In this document: positions 38,379 through 42,159 of the stretch, piece after piece
How positions within the stretch are numbered: the stretch's first letter is position 1
Layout of the letters: each line of letters begins with the position of its first letter
Source of the DNA: Anaerolineales bacterium
GTDB lineage: Bacteria; Chloroflexota; Anaerolineae; Anaerolineales; Villigracilaceae
DNA length: 42,159 bases
Reading direction: 5' to 3'
Assembly: GCA_021462845.1 (NCBI GenBank)
Contig: JAJTXU010000011.1
Location: forward strand, 1 to 42,159
Translations under genes and position numbers: made by a program
The notes under the pieces: model-generated
The model's database searches: none
What the model was told of the DNA's origin: nothing
What the model saw: only the letters and a program-made list of their open reading frames with translations

Positions 38379-40460
38379 TTACAACAACTCTTTTAATTCC
38401 GCGATTGATGTGACGGGATTTTTGCACACGAATCCCTCGCATACATACGCGGTTGACTTTCCGTTCTTCAGCGGGCGATCCCTCAACAGCGCGGGCGCGT
38501 CGTTCGATGGGGGATAGGCGGACGCGGCGACGATGACGTTCGGTCTGTACGCGGATCGGGCGACTCGAATCAACTCAGACGCCTCTTCGCCGCCCGTTTC
38601 TTCCACGATGGCAACCTGCTTCACCTTCCCCAACGCGAAATCCGCCGCCGACAGCCAGCGCGCGAACGCAGTAGGGTAACGGACCGCCATGCCAACCACA
38701 AGCCCCAGAGATTTTTCCGCGAGGTCGCGGTATTTCCCTTCGTCGGTGAATGCGGCGAGTTTGAGTAACGCCTCGCAGGCCAGCGCGTTGCCTGATGGAG
38801 TGGCATTGTCTTGCGTATCTTTTGGTCTCAACAACAACGCTTCGCCATGTTTCGATGTGTCGAAGAATCCGCCAGCGGGGTCGTTGAACTGTTCGATCAT
38901 TTCATCGGCAAGTTCTTTTGCGGCGGAAAACCATCTGTCGTTGAAATCTGTTTGATAGAGTTCAAGCAACCCCAAAATCAACGCGGCGTAATCTTCGAGG
39001 AAAACCTCGCCTGTCGTTTTCTCGCCGCGCCAACTGTGTTTGAGTTTGCCGTTGGGTCGAAGTCTGCTCAATAGAAAATCCGCGTTACGTGTAGCCAATA
39101 GAGCATATGTGATTTGTAATTCTGTTTCATTAACTGTTCTTGCTGCTTCTGCAATCGTAGCAAGCATAAGACCATTCCAGGATGTGAGTACTTTATCGTC
39201 TGTGCCGGGGCGGACTCGCTTTGCACGGGCGGATAAAAGCCGGGCGTGGCAGTCGGCTAGTTTGGAGGGGACAGTTTGCGAGCTTGCACTGAGCGAAGTC
39301 GAAGTGTCGAGTTTGAAGCGGGCGGCGAGGGAGGCGTCATCCAGCGCGCGTTGTAGGACGGTCTTGCCCTCCCAGTTTCCACGCGCGGTGATTCCGTACG
39401 CCGCTTCAAAAAAATCGGAATCGGTTTTCAACACGGCGCGAATCTCATCGAGAGTCCACACATAAAATTTTCCCTCCTCGTGTTCCGAGTCGGCATCGAG
39501 CGACGAGTAAAATCCGCCGTTGGGGTGAGTCATTTCGCGGGCGATGAAATCGAGCGTTTCGGCGACGATGCGCTTGAAGAACGGATCGCCCGTGATCTGC
39601 CACGCGTGCAAATATGCGCGGGCGAGGAGCGCGTTGTCGTAAAGCATTTTCTCGAAGTGCGGCACGCGCCAGAAGTTGTCTGTGCTGTAACGCGAGAAGC
39701 CGCCGCCGACAACATCATACATCCCGCCGCGCGACATGGCTTGGAGTGCATGAAGAGAGGATTTGAGAATCAGAGAATTCTCCCAATTCTCCGATTCTCG
39801 AACAGCTCTTCTCAGCAAAAACTCAACCGTCATCGGCTGTGGGAATTTCGGCGCGGAACCCCAGCCGCCGTTGCCCCAATCGTAATTATCGAGCAATGAC
39901 TTTGCCGCCGCATCGAGATGTTCTTGCGTGAATGCGGAATCAGATTGAACATTGACGCTGAGCGCTTGCTGTAAATGGTTTGAAACTTCATCGCCAACGC
40001 GCGCGGCTTCACCTTGTTGTTCCTGCCATGTGCGCGCAATGCCAGCCAGCACATCTTTGAATGACGGCATGTTGTACCGCGCCACTGGCGGAAAATACGT
40101 GCCCGCATAAAACGGTTTGAGCTCGGGCGTGAGAAACACCGACATGGGCCAGCCGCCCGACCCCGTCAGCGCGACCGTGGCTTGCATGTAGATCGCGTCG
40201 AGGTCGGGACGCTCTTCACGATCCACTTTGATGTTAATGAAGTGTTCGTTCATGAACGCGGCGGTTTCAACGTCTTCAAACGACTCATGCGCCATCACGT
40301 GGCACCAATGGCACGCGGCATAACCGATACTGAGGAAGATCGGTTTGTTTTCCGATTTTGATTTGTTTATCGCTTGTTTGCCCCAGGGGTACCAATCTAC
40401 GGGGTTGTTTGCATGCTGAAGCAGATAGGGAGAAGCTTCCGAGATAAGATGATTTGGCAT
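38379..40460 (-). CDS. Thioredoxin-domain protein DUF255 (YyaL/SPATA20 family)
   Basis: The 693-residue protein has an N-terminal DUF255 thioredoxin fold (about 1-165) with the CHWCH motif at C50-C53 and an (alpha/alpha)6-barrel-like remainder typical of the YyaL/SPATA20 family. There is no signal peptide. AAAGGT lies upstream of ATG 40460 and a minus-strand TATAAT (40504-40499) is a likely -10 box. Enzymatic activity in this family is not settled. Confidence 0.92.
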   Translation of the reverse strand: MPNHLISEASPYLLQHANNPVDWYPWGKQAINKSKSENKPIFLSIGYAACHWCHVMAHESFEDVETAAFMNEHFINIKVDREERPDLDAIYMQATVALTGSGGWPMSVFLTPELKPFYAGTYFPPVARYNMPSFKDVLAGIARTWQEQQGEAARVGDEVSNHLQQALSVNVQSDSAFTQEHLDAAAKSLLDNYDWGNGGWGSAPKFPQPMTVEFLLRRAVRESENWENSLILKSSLHALQAMSRGGMYDVVGGGFSRYSTDNFWRVPHFEKMLYDNALLARAYLHAWQITGDPFFKRIVAETLDFIAREMTHPNGGFYSSLDADSEHEEGKFYVWTLDEIRAVLKTDSDFFEAAYGITARGNWEGKTVLQRALDDASLAARFKLDTSTSLSASSQTVPSKLADCHARLLSARAKRVRPGTDDKVLTSWNGLMLATIAEAARTVNETELQITYALLATRNADFLLSRLRPNGKLKHSWRGEKTTGEVFLEDYAALILGLLELYQTDFNDRWFSAAKELADEMIEQFNDPAGGFFDTSKHGEALLLRPKDTQDNATPSGNALACEALLKLAAFTDEGKYRDLAEKSLGLVVGMAVRYPTAFARWLSAADFALGKVKQVAIVEETGGEEASELIRVARSAYRPNVIVAASAYPPSNDAPALLRDRPLKNGKSTAYVCEGFVCKNPVTSIAELKELL

Positions 40461-40498
40461 GAGATACCTTTATGGTTAATGGAAAATAGTTGATGTGG

Positions 40499-40504
40499 AT
40501 TATA
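40499..40504 (-). promoter_or_regulatory. -10 box of the DUF255 gene
   Basis: ATTATA on the plus strand reads TATAAT on the minus strand, about 39 bases before ATG 40460. The -35 box is weak (TTCTAT at 17 bases). Confidence 0.4.
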
Positions 40505-40529
40505 GTCCATGCCAATTTCCTATAGAAAC

Positions 40530-40559
40530 AACACGGCGCTCCATTTGGAGCGCCGTGTT
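40530..40559 (-). terminator. Terminator after the sortase-domain gene
   Basis: AACACGGCGCTCCA and TGGAGCGCCGTGTT form a perfect 14-bp stem nine bases after the sortase gene's stop, followed on the minus strand by GTTTC. Confidence 0.8.
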
Positions 40560-40568
40560 CGATTAGGA

Positions 40569-42159
40569 TTACCGTTCAACACTTACCAGTACTGCCCGTA
40601 TCATCAAACGTTTTTTATAGGTGTTGGTCTTGGCGTCGTACTCTTTACAGGTGAGCAATGTGATCCACGCCTTCTCTTCGTGCTTCATGACAGACGCATC
40701 GTTCGGTTTGACCACTTCACTGCCGCGCACTTCGTAGGTGAATTCTGCGCCGTACGCATGGATGATGATCTTGTCGCCGTATTTGAGTTTGCTCAAATTG
40801 AAGAACGGACCCGGCAAGCCGTTGTATCCGTAGACGTGTCCCGTCAGCACGCTGTTACCGTTCCAGGATGGGAACGCGCTTCCTTCCAGCCACCCAGCCT
40901 GATTCTCCAGCCAGGATACGTTCCACTCCCCGTTCTTGAGCGGCACTCCCACGATCGGCATTTTGATGTCAAGCGATGGAATCTCTACGAACAGCCCATC
41001 GGTCTGAGTATATTGTACGGGTGCGATGTTACTCATATCCGTCTTTACGAATGGGGCAAAGCCGGTGTTGGGCAGGTCGTTGGGGAGTCGGCCGTTAATA
41101 TTCACCGTAGCCGACACGCTATACACGTTCACGGCATCCAGCGGATCGTACCAACGTTCTGTCGATTCGACGTTGTGAACGCTCAACTGGACCGGCAACC
41201 CGCCGACACCCGGATCGATCGGCAGGGAAGTCCAGGCAACCGAACCGGTGTTCGCGGCTGGCGCGCTTAACAGGCGGGCATCAAAAGTAATGGTAGATGT
41301 TGCGCCCAACGGGAATACATCCCATTGGAATATCAGGTTAGACGTTGCCCCCGGATAGGCAGGCGCCGCTGGAGTGGTAGGCGCAAGCCCGGCGTAGACT
41401 ACCGATCCCGGCACATATTCGAGCGAAGACGGCAGGATATCGGTCACTATTACATCAAAGGCATCGGTTGTGCTTTGGATGGTGTGCTCGATTGACAGCG
41501 TGAACCGAATCGTTGACCCTACGATCACATTGCTGGAAGGTGTTGCGGTTTTATCAATGGTCAGGTCCGGTTCCAAGATTCGCACATTTGGAGCGCTGGT
41601 GGTGAATGAGCCGCCTGTCCACGCCCAAGTGACGCTGTTATTCAAGGTGTCGCCATCCTGATTCTCGATCACATCGAGAACAATGGCGCGATAGCGGACC
41701 AACAGGGTTGAGGGAGTCGCTTGTGCGGCTATATTGCCAATGGTGAAAACTACCTGCCTGCCCGGGTTTGCCGGGTTTGTTGGCGGGTCGCCCGGATCGG
41801 TGATCGAGGATACGGTGACAGCCGGGCAAACGGTTCCGGTTTGGTCCACTCCAGCCACTTCCACATACAGGCAGTCCACGAAGGCGAGTCCCTTATCCAT
41901 TTGGTCGGTAAGCGTGACGTTTGCCAACGGTGTTCCGACGGGCAGGTTGATCGTTACTTCGTAGGTGACGATCTCGCCAATAGCCACATCCGTTCCGGCT
42001 GTGAACGCTTCGCTTGTAGAGGCAATGGATTTGACAAAACCACCGCTATTGCCAACAAATCCGAAGTCCACGGTGGGATCGTAGGTGGTGCCGGTGGCAT
42101 CTGTGACGGTGTTGTTGGTCGCTGCGCCCGCATTGCCGGGGTTGAGCGTAACGGCATTG
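40569..42159 (-). CDS. DUF11-repeat surface protein with LPNTG motif and C-terminal sortase domain (5' end cut)
   Basis: The frame is open to the right edge (codons from 42158); the track's 42071 GTG is not a real start. By the track numbering, residues 1-160 and 168-325 resemble DUF11/prealbumin-like repeats of surface proteins (TVTLTDQMDKGLAFVD and DLTIDKTATPSSN types). An LPNTG motif (333-337, bases 41061-41075) follows. Residues 350-500 are a sortase domain: His412 (LTGHVYG), Cys475 (TLLTCKEY), and an Arg at 488 or 492 (RLMIRA). A sortase at the C-terminus of a repeat protein, with an LPxTG site before it, is unusual. The N-terminal signal peptide is outside the window. Confidence 0.85.
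   Translation of the reverse strand, partial: NAVTLNPGNAGAATNNTVTDATGTTYDPTVDFGFVGNSGGFVKSIASTSEAFTAGTDVAIGEIVTYEVTINLPVGTPLANVTLTDQMDKGLAFVDCLYVEVAGVDQTGTVCPAVTVSSITDPGDPPTNPANPGRQVVFTIGNIAAQATPSTLLVRYRAIVLDVIENQDGDTLNNSVTWAWTGGSFTTSAPNVRILEPDLTIDKTATPSSNVIVGSTIRFTLSIEHTIQSTTDAFDVIVTDILPSSLEYVPGSVVYAGLAPTTPAAPAYPGATSNLIFQWDVFPLGATSTITFDARLLSAPAANTGSVAWTSLPIDPGVGGLPVQLSVHNVESTERWYDPLDAVNVYSVSATVNINGRLPNDLPNTGFAPFVKTDMSNIAPVQYTQTDGLFVEIPSLDIKMPIVGVPLKNGEWNVSWLENQAGWLEGSAFPSWNGNSVLTGHVYGYNGLPGPFFNLSKLKYGDKIIIHAYGAEFTYEVRGSEVVKPNDASVMKHEEKAWITLLTCKEYDAKTNTYKKRLMIRAVLVSVER

Noticed and set aside
42071-42071. GTG 42071 as start of the sortase-domain protein
   Set aside because: The same frame stays open to the window edge and encodes typical surface-protein sequence, so the gene begins outside the window.
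1-42159. CRISPR array, prophage or transposase
   Set aside because: No regularly spaced direct repeats, phage structural genes or transposase motifs were seen.

Overview
This 42 kb window looks like ordinary chromosome from a Chloroflexota bacterium, most probably class Anaerolineae. That placement is inference. It rests on the protein flavour (SEDS-transpeptidase fusion, DUF11-sortase protein, GAF/HD-GYP sensors, SpoIIM-type permease fusion), the moderate-to-high GC, and intergenic DNA strewn with decayed palindromic repeats. I see no phage, plasmid, transposase or CRISPR array.

Layout. (1) 1-63 is the start of a gene running off the left edge. (2) 273-4446 is a sulfur-transfer and cysteine-synthesis operon: cysM-like, JAMM peptidase (mec-like), tusA, dsrE-like, sulfur carrier (cysO/thiS-like), moeZ/moeB-rhodanese. 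It is preceded by a promoter, a 14-codon leader peptide with a Cys-Leu-Cys run, and a mutually exclusive hairpin/terminator set. (3) 4451-5156 is a VapBC-type module with promoter and operator. (4) 5216-12898 holds a CBS-type cysteine/cystathionine synthase, an FtsK-like ATPase behind a LexA-box-like palindrome, an RRM protein, an acetyltransferase, alr, lspA, rluD, a histidine phosphatase and a threonine aldolase. (5) A GAF/HD-GYP protein (minus) is followed by a plus-strand run: purine nucleoside phosphorylase, a membrane protein, a GNAT protein, a membrane-GAF protein, ftsK, a CDP-alcohol phosphotransferase and lgt. (6) An ABC exporter with a permease-SpoIIM fusion, an MBL hydrolase, an HNH nuclease (minus), an epimerase and a lipoprotein follow. 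(7) tyrS has a leader peptide with three consecutive Tyr codons and a terminator directly upstream. (8) On the minus strand lie a large response regulator/HD-GYP protein, a tRNA-Phe/Gly/Cys operon, mtnP plus a SEDS-transpeptidase fusion, mgtC, a thioredoxin-domain (DUF255) protein and a DUF11-LPNTG-sortase protein cut by the right edge.

The most notable result is a pair of apparent ribosome-mediated transcription attenuators, one for cysteine (operon at 543-4400) and one for tyrosine (tyrS). Both have the same architecture: a short or absent 5' leader ahead of the leader ORF, regulatory codons overlapping the first hairpin, a stop codon just before or within the switching segment, and an intrinsic terminator before the first structural gene. 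The cysteine operon resembles the CysM-CysO-Mec protein-thiocarboxylate pathway of Mycobacterium tuberculosis. Here it also includes TusA and a DsrE-like protein, and its sulfur carrier has residues after the Gly-Gly terminus.

All calls come from reading sequence and supplied translations; no searches or folding programs were run.
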